Assembly (NCBI GenBank): GCA_943788235.1
Contig: CALSPM010000005.1
Span: 768,001-832,000 of the forward strand
Reading direction: 5' to 3'
DNA: 64,000 bases
DNA from: an uncultured Cyclobacteriaceae bacterium
Lineage (GTDB): Bacteria > Bacteroidota > Bacteroidia > Cytophagales > Cyclobacteriaceae
The notes below the pieces were generated by a model that made no database searches, was not told the DNA's origin, and saw only the letters and a list, made by a program, of their open reading frames with translations. Both the position numbers and the translations under genes were made by a program. Within the stretch, counting starts at the first letter, position 1; each line of letters starts with the position of its first letter. This document shows, piece after piece, positions 1 to 7,839 of the stretch.

Positions 1-545
1 CTTGGGAATTACCCACGCAATATCTCTATGATTTGTTTGATCCTTCGGACCTGCGAAGAGATGTTACCTTCAAAGTGGAATGGACCGATAGCAGTATTGG
101 TGAAACGTATACATTTGATCCACATATTTTTAAATATTGGGATGAAGCGGCTGAGCCCAATGCAAGCAGCTCGAGTAGTGATTTTTTCAATCTTCGTTAT
201 GCAGATCTTTTATTGATGAAGGCCGAGGCGCTAAATGAACTTTCAGGCCCCACCAATGAAGCATTTGAGTTGATCGATCAGGTTAGATTAAGAGCAGGAC
301 TCGATGGTATCGATATTACTTTGAAAAAAGAGGCGTTTAGAGAAGCTATTCTTTTGGAAAGGACAAAAGAATTCGTGTTTGAAGGTCACCGCTGGTTCGA
401 TTTGGTGCGCACGGGTAAACTGAAAGAAAAAGTATTACTTGCAAAACCTAGCGTAAGTGTAGACATGAGCAGGCATATATTATTTCCAATTCCGCAACGG
501 GAAATAAATGTTAATCCTAACCTCGTTCAAAATCCAGGCTACTGA
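1..545 (+). CDS. SusD/RagB-family lipoprotein, C-terminal part (cut by window start)
   Basis: The reading frame is open from base 3 and encodes about 180 residues of the C-terminal half of a SusD-like outer-membrane glycan-binding lipoprotein. Family hallmarks are the stretch reading RYADLLLMKAEALNEL, the VRLRAG helix, the ERTKEFVFEGHRWFDLVRTG signature and the closing N-x-N-P-x-x-V-Q-N-P-G-Y tail. SusD proteins sit on the cell surface as lids on SusC transporters; the partner SusC and the lipidated N-terminus should lie upstream of the window. The TGA stop overlaps the next ATG (TGATG), so it is co-translated with the following SusC. No disruption is seen. Family assignment is firm; the ligand cannot be deduced from this fragment. 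Confidence 0.95.
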   Translation, partial: WELPTQYLYDLFDPSDLRRDVTFKVEWTDSSIGETYTFDPHIFKYWDEAAEPNASSSSSDFFNLRYADLLLMKAEALNELSGPTNEAFELIDQVRLRAGLDGIDITLKKEAFREAILLERTKEFVFEGHRWFDLVRTGKLKEKVLLAKPSVSVDMSRHILFPIPQREINVNPNLVQNPGY

Positions 546-3325
546 TGAAAAGTATATTTATATTTTGTTTTAGTTGGGTTTCTCTTTGCTTGGCTTATGG
601 GCAATTGGATTCGTCGCATGTTGAGCTATCCTCATTCTCTGGTTCCTCATTTAATTATCTACATCCCGATGAATTACTCATAGGGAAGTTTGCTGGGACA
701 TGGGTAACTCAGGCTTCAGGAGCACCAGGGAGTGATTATTCGATAAGAGTGCGTGGTTCAGGTAGTATTTTTGGGGGAGCTGAGCCACTTTATGTCATCA
801 ACGGGATTCCTCACTACAATACTGTTAATAACTCAGCCTTTGTATATGGTTCTGGAGTAGATTTTCTATCGTTAATTGATCCTAGCAATATCAAAGAAGT
901 TAAGGTTTTAAGTAATATAGTTACAACAGCACAATATGGTTCTAGAGGGGCCAATGGAGTAATTTTAATTGAAACTAAGGAAGGTGCCCAGGAATCATTT
1001 AGTGTGGATTTTCAAACATTTACCGGTTATCAAAATACCTATAAATTACCTATATTACTTGATGGGAGTGGATTTGCTGCGTATCAAAATGATGTTGGAA
1101 CCAATGAAGGTAATGATCCGATTTATACGAATCCAAGTAATTTCGGAAAAGGGTCTGATTGGCAGCAGCAATTGTATCGTAAAGCTGCCTTAATTCAAAA
1201 TTACAGAATCAATCTTGACGTTTCTAATAACAATACCTCTTTCTCAATGTTGGGATCTTACTTGGATCAATCGGGTATTATCAATCATTCAGGGCTGAAA
1301 CGCTATAATTTACAAGCGAGACTGGCAAGTCGGCCTAATGATCGGATGTCTTTTAATTCTAGCATGGTACTGGCGCGATCTGAAAGCAATTCAGTTTTGA
1401 CCGATGATCCAAATGGATATGGTGTGGTTACCGGTGCATACTTGTTTTCACCCTTGTTAGGATCTTCAGATATTTTAAACTATCAGGTCAATAATGATGG
1501 ATTACCCAAAAACGGGAATGGTGAGAGATCCTTAGATTTATTATCATCGCACAAGATTTTGAATCCCATTGCTTTAAGTCAATATGCCAGTTCTTTCTCA
1601 ACTATTTCAAGATTGTTTTGGTCATCTCGTATCTCATATGATATTACTGATCGACTTAGTTTTTATAGTCAGTTTGGAGTTGACGGGATATTTAATGAAG
1701 ATTTTTCATATTTCGGATCCGTATTACAACCTGAGCTATCAGTAGGTGGCGTTGGAATGAATGCCAAACAGCAATCATTTAATTGGTTCAATGAATCTTA
1801 TCTATCTTATCAGATTACCCAAGGAGCAAATGTTCTAAAGGCAAAAATAGGTGCAGAGATACAGGGTACTTTGGTTGAACTATTGAGTGGACAGTCGAGG
1901 GGGTTTGATAACGAAAAATTGGGGTATTACGCTTTAGGGAGTGGAGCCGCTAAAACCATAGGTTCAAATTTGGATGAGGTCCAATGGTTTGCAGCTATGG
2001 CAAATTTAGATTATAATTTGAGGAGCACTTATGATGTTAATTTAATCCTAAGGACCGATGCGAGTTCGAGATTTGGAGGAGATTTTGTTTTTTTACCTGC
2101 CCTTGGATTTAACATGGATTTAAAAGCTGCTGGGGTTCTTTCGGGAAAAGGGTGGATATCAAGAGCCAACGTCTACTTAGGTGCGGGACGTGTGGGGAAT
2201 CAACAAATATCCTCTTACTTGCGGTTTAGTCAGTTGGATCAAAGTGTATTTTATCTAGGAAATACGGAACTAAAATCCTTTGTACCCACTCGCATAGCCA
2301 GCGATCAATTACAAATGGAGATCTCCAATCAATTTGACTTAGGGGGGGACTTCTTAGTCAGAAATGGATTTATGGGTTCACTTGAATATTATAATCGAAC
2401 AACGACCAATGCTTTTTTTGAAATGCCAATGCCTTACTACAATGGTGTTACTAGTTTAGTTACTAATTCTGGAGTCATCAGAAATTCAGGAATTGAGATG
2501 ACTGCGGGACTCAAAAATCAAATTGGGGAATTTGATTGGAGTATTGATGCCAATATTGCCTTTAATTCAGGAAAAGTAATTTCTGAAGGAAGCTCACAAA
2601 TTTTGTATGGATCCGATGTTTATGGGATGAATGATTGGTTGATTTTTGATGAGGGGGAAGCTATTGGAGCGATCCATGGATTTGAAATTAATGAAATGGT
2701 TACAACAGTAGGTGCTGATATAGCGACACTTGATGGCGAAATAGCCAAGGTTGGTACAGTTTCGTATAAAGATCAAAATGAAGATGGTTTGATTGATCAT
2801 AGTGATCGAGTTGTATTGGGTGCCGTCACTCCAGACTTGGTATACGGCTTTTCGACAAAAGTAAGCAGCTATGGATTTGATTTATCACTTTTATTTCAAG
2901 GGGTAGCGGGAAATGAAATTGTCAATTTTAACAAGGTCATATTGAATAATATAAATGGATCAGGAAATATATCTGAGGTGGCCTATGAAAATATGTGGAG
3001 TGGTACAAATCAACAAGGTAATCTACCCATTTCGACACCAAACGATGGTAAAATTGTTGATGAAAGTTTGGTAGAGAATGGTTCATATTTAAGGCTGAAG
3101 TATTTTTCAATTGGGTATAATCTACCCAAAATTCTATTAGAAAAAATTAAGGTTCAAGGTATTAATATTTTTATCTCTGGTAACAATATTTTTACTCTTA
3201 CCAAATACTCTGGGATGAACCCTGATGTGAGTTTATTCAATTCTGAGGCTCAAAATATGGGTGCTGACTTTGGGGGGTATCCAAGTACAAAATTATGGTC
3301 GGTTGGATTTAAAATAGGTTTATAA
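545..3325 (+). CDS. SusC/RagA-family TonB-dependent outer-membrane transporter
   Basis: 926 residues with a Sec signal peptide (hydrophobic residues 3-18, ending AYGQ). The plug domain begins almost at once: the segment around residues 45-80 (GKFAGTWVTQASGAPGS, then SIRVRGSGS, then PLYVINGIP) is the standard SusC plug signature. The rest is a 22-strand-type barrel with the usual late block containing DQNEDGLIDHSDRVVLG near residue 750, and an aromatic-rich end LWSVGFKIGL. It imports oligosaccharides across the outer membrane using TonB energy together with the next-gene SusD. Most SusC proteins carry an extra N-terminal carboxypeptidase-regulatory-like domain of about 80-100 residues before the plug; this one lacks it, which accounts for its short length. 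The start overlaps the upstream stop and the end abuts the next start, so it is a core operon member. Confidence 0.95.
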   Translation: MKSIFIFCFSWVSLCLAYGQLDSSHVELSSFSGSSFNYLHPDELLIGKFAGTWVTQASGAPGSDYSIRVRGSGSIFGGAEPLYVINGIPHYNTVNNSAFVYGSGVDFLSLIDPSNIKEVKVLSNIVTTAQYGSRGANGVILIETKEGAQESFSVDFQTFTGYQNTYKLPILLDGSGFAAYQNDVGTNEGNDPIYTNPSNFGKGSDWQQQLYRKAALIQNYRINLDVSNNNTSFSMLGSYLDQSGIINHSGLKRYNLQARLASRPNDRMSFNSSMVLARSESNSVLTDDPNGYGVVTGAYLFSPLLGSSDILNYQVNNDGLPKNGNGERSLDLLSSHKILNPIALSQYASSFSTISRLFWSSRISYDITDRLSFYSQFGVDGIFNEDFSYFGSVLQPELSVGGVGMNAKQQSFNWFNESYLSYQITQGANVLKAKIGAEIQGTLVELLSGQSRGFDNEKLGYYALGSGAAKTIGSNLDEVQWFAAMANLDYNLRSTYDVNLILRTDASSRFGGDFVFLPALGFNMDLKAAGVLSGKGWISRANVYLGAGRVGNQQISSYLRFSQLDQSVFYLGNTELKSFVPTRIASDQLQMEISNQFDLGGDFLVRNGFMGSLEYYNRTTTNAFFEMPMPYYNGVTSLVTNSGVIRNSGIEMTAGLKNQIGEFDWSIDANIAFNSGKVISEGSSQILYGSDVYGMNDWLIFDEGEAIGAIHGFEINEMVTTVGADIATLDGEIAKVGTVSYKDQNEDGLIDHSDRVVLGAVTPDLVYGFSTKVSSYGFDLSLLFQGVAGNEIVNFNKVILNNINGSGNISEVAYENMWSGTNQQGNLPISTPNDGKIVDESLVENGSYLRLKYFSIGYNLPKILLEKIKVQGINIFISGNNIFTLTKYSGMNPDVSLFNSEAQNMGADFGGYPSTKLWSVGFKIGL

Positions 3326-4726
3326 ATGCGTTCATTAGCTTATTTCATTGTTTTTTTATTAATCTGTATAACAGGCTGTAAAGATTTTTTACAAGAGGAA
3401 AATTTGTCTTATTTGGATGAAATTGATTTTTATAAAACTTCTGAGGATGCAGAAAATGCGCTCAATGCAATGTATAACCTCTTGGATGATCAAGGTGCTT
3501 ACGGGGCTTCCTACTGGAGAGTCAAAGGGCTGGCGTCAGATGAAGGTTTGTATGAGGGTAACTTTTCAGACATTGCGACGCTTGCAAATTCTTCATATGG
3601 ATCCAGTAATTCAGAAATTAAAAATGTGTGGAGTAGCTTCTACGCGGTCGCCTATGCTTCCAATATTGTGATTGAAAAAGTCCCGAGTATAGAAATGGAT
3701 TCTGCTAGAAAAGTCGTGATTCTGGCGGAAGCTAAATTTTTTCGTGGATTGGCTTATATGGAATTGCAGCGTCTCTTCAATGAGGTGCCCTTGATGCTTG
3801 CTGCTCCCTTTTCCGATTCTGAGACGTATCTCTTGCCCCAGTCGAATAAGGTGTCCATACAGCAACAGGTAGTTACCGACTTGGAGCATGCGGTAACTTC
3901 GCTACCGCTTTCAAGTGCTTGGGGTAGACCCAATAGTTGTGCAGCAGCTGCATTGTTATCGCGTATGTATTTTTTGAATCAAGATTATGCTGAAGCCAAA
4001 ACATGGGCTATGTTGGTAATTAATTCGAAAACCTATTCTTTGGTTTCTGACGTAAATTCTCTATTTAAGAATCTAAATGATGTTAATAATGAAACCATTT
4101 TTGCGGTCACACGAAGCGCCAACAATTTGGGTAATATTAATGAAGATTTATTACCCCCATCTTTGGGTGGCTCAGGTGATTATAAGGTTCCATCTTCCTT
4201 TTTAGCTGATTATGATTCACTAGATCGTCGATTAGAAGTTTTCTTTAAAGAAGAAGAAGGGAGCTATTATGTAACCAAATTCTGGGATGAGATTAATGAA
4301 CCTGATGGAGGGACTACCTCTGTAGACTTCCCAATTATACGTTTTGCTGATGTTTTACTGATGTATGCCGAATGCGAGAATGAGATGAATAATGGGCCAA
4401 CTACTGAGGCTTATTCAGCGATCAATTTGGTACGCGCAAGAGCTCGACAAGCCCTTGTAAATGAGGTACTAGAAGTTAGGGATATCTTACCCGATTTGGT
4501 GGGTTTGGATTATGATACGTTTGTAGAAGCATTGCGTCATGAACGAAAAATAGAATTTTTATGGGAAGGACTTAGATGGGCTGATTTGGTAAAAAATGAG
4601 GGGCTAATTGATGCTGTGTCAGAAGCAAAGCCAACAGCAATTCCTTCAGCTCGAAATTATTATTTTCCCATTCCTTTATTCGAGATGGAATTGCATCCGG
4701 ATTGGTCGCAAAATACAGGTTATTAA
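3326..4726 (+). CDS. SusD/RagB-family surface glycan-binding lipoprotein
   Basis: 466 residues with a lipoprotein signal: hydrophobic residues 4-15 and a lipobox ending I-T-G-C18. The early region (YLDEIDFYKTSEDAENALNAMYN) is the SusD N-terminal TPR-like signature, AKFFRGLAYMELQRLF is the central family helix, and ERKIEFLWEGLRWADLVK with the terminal W-S-Q-N-T-G-Y is the classic C-terminal signature. It is complete and intact. It begins one base after the SusC stop, as expected for a stoichiometric SusC-SusD pair. The protein should cap the preceding transporter and capture the glycan. The ligand is inferred only from neighbours (alpha-mannosidase, esterases, sulfatase), so an alpha-mannose-containing polymer is the best guess. 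Confidence 0.95.
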   Translation: MRSLAYFIVFLLICITGCKDFLQEENLSYLDEIDFYKTSEDAENALNAMYNLLDDQGAYGASYWRVKGLASDEGLYEGNFSDIATLANSSYGSSNSEIKNVWSSFYAVAYASNIVIEKVPSIEMDSARKVVILAEAKFFRGLAYMELQRLFNEVPLMLAAPFSDSETYLLPQSNKVSIQQQVVTDLEHAVTSLPLSSAWGRPNSCAAAALLSRMYFLNQDYAEAKTWAMLVINSKTYSLVSDVNSLFKNLNDVNNETIFAVTRSANNLGNINEDLLPPSLGGSGDYKVPSSFLADYDSLDRRLEVFFKEEEGSYYVTKFWDEINEPDGGTTSVDFPIIRFADVLLMYAECENEMNNGPTTEAYSAINLVRARARQALVNEVLEVRDILPDLVGLDYDTFVEALRHERKIEFLWEGLRWADLVKNEGLIDAVSEAKPTAIPSARNYYFPIPLFEMELHPDWSQNTGY

Positions 4727-4734
4727 ATTTTTTC

Positions 4735-6474
4735 GTGACAAATAGATACAAATCAAATTATGATAAATCTCCGGTCGTTGTAATAGATGAGCGGGAGGTA
4801 ATTATTTCTGGGTGGGATAGTATTATTTCAAAAATGAAAAAGGATCAATCTCAAAAAATAGTAATCGAGTGTTACCATGGAGTAGCTGTGAGCCTAATTA
4901 TTTCGAAATTGAAATTGCACTTCTCCAAGGGTATTATATTCAGTACTGAAAAAGGATTTCGAAAAGAGACATTGATGAATGAATTCCTTGAGCCATTTTT
5001 AACTGAAGATAGAATTTTTGGACGTATGAACGATTTGAGCTTGGAGGTTTATTTCGATGATTCGGAGCTCAATAAAATGAGAAAGGAGTGGCGTCAGGCC
5101 AAGGGCGTGAAAATAGCAATAGGATTGGGGGCCTCACTTTTGTGCCTCGATCCAGATCTATTTATTTATGCAGACATGCCGCGGTGGGAAATTCAAAAGA
5201 AATTTAGAAAGGGTATTTTAGGGAATGTTGGTTCGAGCAATGTAGGTGAGGATTTTTTTCGCTTGTATAAAAGGGCTTATTTCTGTGATTGGAGAGCTTG
5301 CGATAGAATGAAGCAAGGGACTTTTTCTGCGTGGGATTTTATTCTAGATACGACCCTTGATGAAAAGCCAAAACTGTTACCTGTCAAGAATTTATTGATG
5401 GGATTGGAAAAATGCGTTCAACAGCCGTTTCGCTTGTTACCATTTTTTGATCCAGGCCCTTGGGGTGGGCAATGGATGAAGGAGGTTTGTGATCTTGATC
5501 GTTCAGTGAGCAATTATGCTTGGTGTTTTGATTGTGTTCCTGAGGAAAATAGTTTGCTTTTAAAATTTGGTACTGAGCATATAGAAATACCGGCTATTAA
5601 TTTGGTTTTTTTCCAATCAGAAAAACTTTTGGGAACTCACATTCTCAATCAATTCGGCAAGGAATTTCCAATACGATTTGATTTTTTGGACACGATGGGC
5701 GGTGGGAATTTGAGCCTTCAGGTGCATCCTCTAACAGGGTATATTAAAAAACATTTCGGTATGGATTATACCCAAGATGAAAGTTATTATTTTCTTGATG
5801 CCGGTGAAGATGCTCATGTTTATCTGGGGTTACGTGATGGCATAGACCCTACCTCAATGATGGCGGATTTAGAAAATGCTCAAAAAGGGGAAATGGTATT
5901 TCCTGCAGATAAATATGTAAACAAGTTTAGCGTTAAAAAGCACGATCATATTCTGATCCCAGCAGGAACCATTCATTGTTCAGGTAAAAATTCAATGGTT
6001 TTAGAGATCAGTGCGACGCCTTATATTTTCACATTTAAGTTGTGGGATTGGGGAAGACTTGGTCTAGATGGTTTGCCTCGACCGATTCATCTGGACCATG
6101 GAAGAGAAGCCATCCAATGGGATCGAAATACGCATTTTGCTGAAAACGAATTAATCAATGCTATTGAGATTATCAATGAATCTGATGAGGTCAAGGAAGA
6201 GCGTACGGGCTTACATGCGTTAGAGTTTATCGAAACTCGAAGACATTGGTTTTCAAAGAAAGTATCACACCATACAGAGGGAAATTTGAATGTATTAAAC
6301 TTAATTGAAGGAAGCTGTGCATTGGTAGAAAGTCCAACACAATCATTTGAACCTTTTGAAGTTCATTTTTCAGAAACTTTCATTATACCAGCTGCCGTGG
6401 GGGCCTATGTGATCTCTCCGAGTGGGGATGCGATAGGAAGTCGATGTGCTACTATTAAGGCGTATATAAGATGA
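4735..6474 (+). CDS. manA: Class I mannose-6-phosphate isomerase, long Bacteroidota form
   Basis: About 580 residues, intact, interconverting mannose 6-phosphate and fructose 6-phosphate in the cytoplasm. The C-terminal part has type I isomerase signatures: PFFDPGPWGGQWM near residue 240, a metal-site segment with Q-V-H-P near 330, and IPAGTIHCSGKNSMVLEIS near 410 supplying a likely zinc-binding His. The first ~230 residues are an additional domain, found in Bacteroidota homologues, that looks like a degenerate nucleoside-kinase fold; a complete P-loop is not visible. There is no ATG near the start: GTG at 4735, just after the SusD stop, keeps the conserved S-N-Y-D-K segment and is preferred, but TTG at 4702 is also in frame. 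Its position between susD and the sugar transporter suggests the locus releases mannose. Confidence 0.85.
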   Translation: MTNRYKSNYDKSPVVVIDEREVIISGWDSIISKMKKDQSQKIVIECYHGVAVSLIISKLKLHFSKGIIFSTEKGFRKETLMNEFLEPFLTEDRIFGRMNDLSLEVYFDDSELNKMRKEWRQAKGVKIAIGLGASLLCLDPDLFIYADMPRWEIQKKFRKGILGNVGSSNVGEDFFRLYKRAYFCDWRACDRMKQGTFSAWDFILDTTLDEKPKLLPVKNLLMGLEKCVQQPFRLLPFFDPGPWGGQWMKEVCDLDRSVSNYAWCFDCVPEENSLLLKFGTEHIEIPAINLVFFQSEKLLGTHILNQFGKEFPIRFDFLDTMGGGNLSLQVHPLTGYIKKHFGMDYTQDESYYFLDAGEDAHVYLGLRDGIDPTSMMADLENAQKGEMVFPADKYVNKFSVKKHDHILIPAGTIHCSGKNSMVLEISATPYIFTFKLWDWGRLGLDGLPRPIHLDHGREAIQWDRNTHFAENELINAIEIINESDEVKEERTGLHALEFIETRRHWFSKKVSHHTEGNLNVLNLIEGSCALVESPTQSFEPFEVHFSETFIIPAAVGAYVISPSGDAIGSRCATIKAYIR

Positions 6475-6486
6475 TGTATCTAAATC

Positions 6487-7839
6487 ATGAATGAGCTATC
6501 TAAAGTAAAATATACCTATCTTATTAGTGCAGTGGCTGCCTTTGGCGGTTTATTGTTTGGTTATGACACTGCAGTCATAGCGGGGGCTATTGGATACTTG
6601 CAAGTAAAATTTGAACTAAGTCCAATGCTAACAGGTTGGGCCGCCTCGAGTGCCATTTGGGGATGCGTATTTGGCGCCCTTTTTGCCGGTGCCCTTAGTG
6701 ATAAATACGGCCGTAAAAAAGTCTTATTGTTATCAGGACTATTGTTCACCCTATCGGCTCTGGGTTCGGCAGTTCCGGACAACTTGACACAATTTGTGCT
6801 GGCAAGATTTATAGGTGGACTTGGCGTGGGTTCGGCCTCCATGTTATCTCCATTATATATCTCTGAAATTGCACCTGCTCAAATTCGAGGAATGCTGGTT
6901 ACCCTTTACCAATTGGCAATTGTGTTTGGTATCAACATCATTTATATCGTCAATTATTTAATAGCCAATACGCATGATCAGGTATGGAACGTTCAATTGG
7001 GATGGCGATATATGTTGGGATCTGAAGGAATTCCTGCAATTTTATTTTTTGTACTTCTTTTCTTCGTTCCAGAAAGTCCGCGATGGTTGGTAAAAGAGAA
7101 CAGATCCGAGGAGGCCCTTAAAATTTTAAATAAAATTGATAGACCAGAGGAAACTCATCGAATTTTGGAAGAAATTAAAGAAACTGTTAATGAGGAAAAG
7201 GGTAGTTTTTTAGATCTATTTAAGCCAGGGATTCGAAAGGCGATGGTTGTGGGATCCGTTTTGGCATTCTTTTCACAAGTAACGGGAATAAATGCCATAA
7301 TATATTATGCTCCTGAAATTTTCAAACAAGTTGGATTTGGATCTGAATCCGCACTTTTCCAAACTATGATCATTGGTTTCGTTAATATGCTTTTTACTCT
7401 TGTGGCAATACGATTAATAGATTATTGGGGTCGCAGAACTCTATTGATATGGGGGTTATCCGGCATGGTGTCTTGTCTTTTGGGAATGGGCATGTTTTTT
7501 TATTTTGAAATCACGAGTGGCCCGCTATTGTTGTTATTCATTTTGGGTTTCATCGCCAGTTTTGCTAGTTCTTTAGGTCCTATTCCCTGGGTTTTGATTT
7601 CTGAAATTTTCCCTACAAAAACAAGAGGAACAGCTATGTCGTTTAGTATTGTCATCTTATGGCTGGGGGTTGTTTTAATCACTCAATTTTTTCCTGTTTT
7701 ACTTTCCTTATTTGGAGGAGCCTTTACCTTTTGGATTTTCATGATTAATGCCTTGATTTTGTTAATATTTACATTAATATTTATCCCAGAGACGAAGCAA
7801 AAAACATTAGAAGAAATTCAAGAAATATGGAAGTCGTGA
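6487..7839 (+). CDS. Sugar porter family MFS transporter (sugar:H+ symporter)
   Basis: 450 residues and about 12 membrane helices, intact. It has the sugar-porter signatures in order: GYDTAVIAGA in helix 1, D-K-Y-G-R-K-K in the loop after helix 2, RFIGGLGVGSASM and YISEIAPAQIRG around helices 4-5, PESPRWLV before the central loop, QVTGINAIIYYAP in helix 7, GRRTLL, GPIPWVLISEIFPTKTRG in helix 10 and the PETKQKTLEEI end. This is the XylE/GalP-type inner-membrane importer family. In this locus it most likely carries the monosaccharide freed in the periplasm, mannose by context, to the isomerase encoded just upstream (12-base gap). Substrate is inferred; family is certain. The next gene starts within its last codons. 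Confidence 0.92.
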   Translation: MNELSKVKYTYLISAVAAFGGLLFGYDTAVIAGAIGYLQVKFELSPMLTGWAASSAIWGCVFGALFAGALSDKYGRKKVLLLSGLLFTLSALGSAVPDNLTQFVLARFIGGLGVGSASMLSPLYISEIAPAQIRGMLVTLYQLAIVFGINIIYIVNYLIANTHDQVWNVQLGWRYMLGSEGIPAILFFVLLFFVPESPRWLVKENRSEEALKILNKIDRPEETHRILEEIKETVNEEKGSFLDLFKPGIRKAMVVGSVLAFFSQVTGINAIIYYAPEIFKQVGFGSESALFQTMIIGFVNMLFTLVAIRLIDYWGRRTLLIWGLSGMVSCLLGMGMFFYFEITSGPLLLLFILGFIASFASSLGPIPWVLISEIFPTKTRGTAMSFSIVILWLGVVLITQFFPVLLSLFGGAFTFWIFMINALILLIFTLIFIPETKQKTLEEIQEIWKS

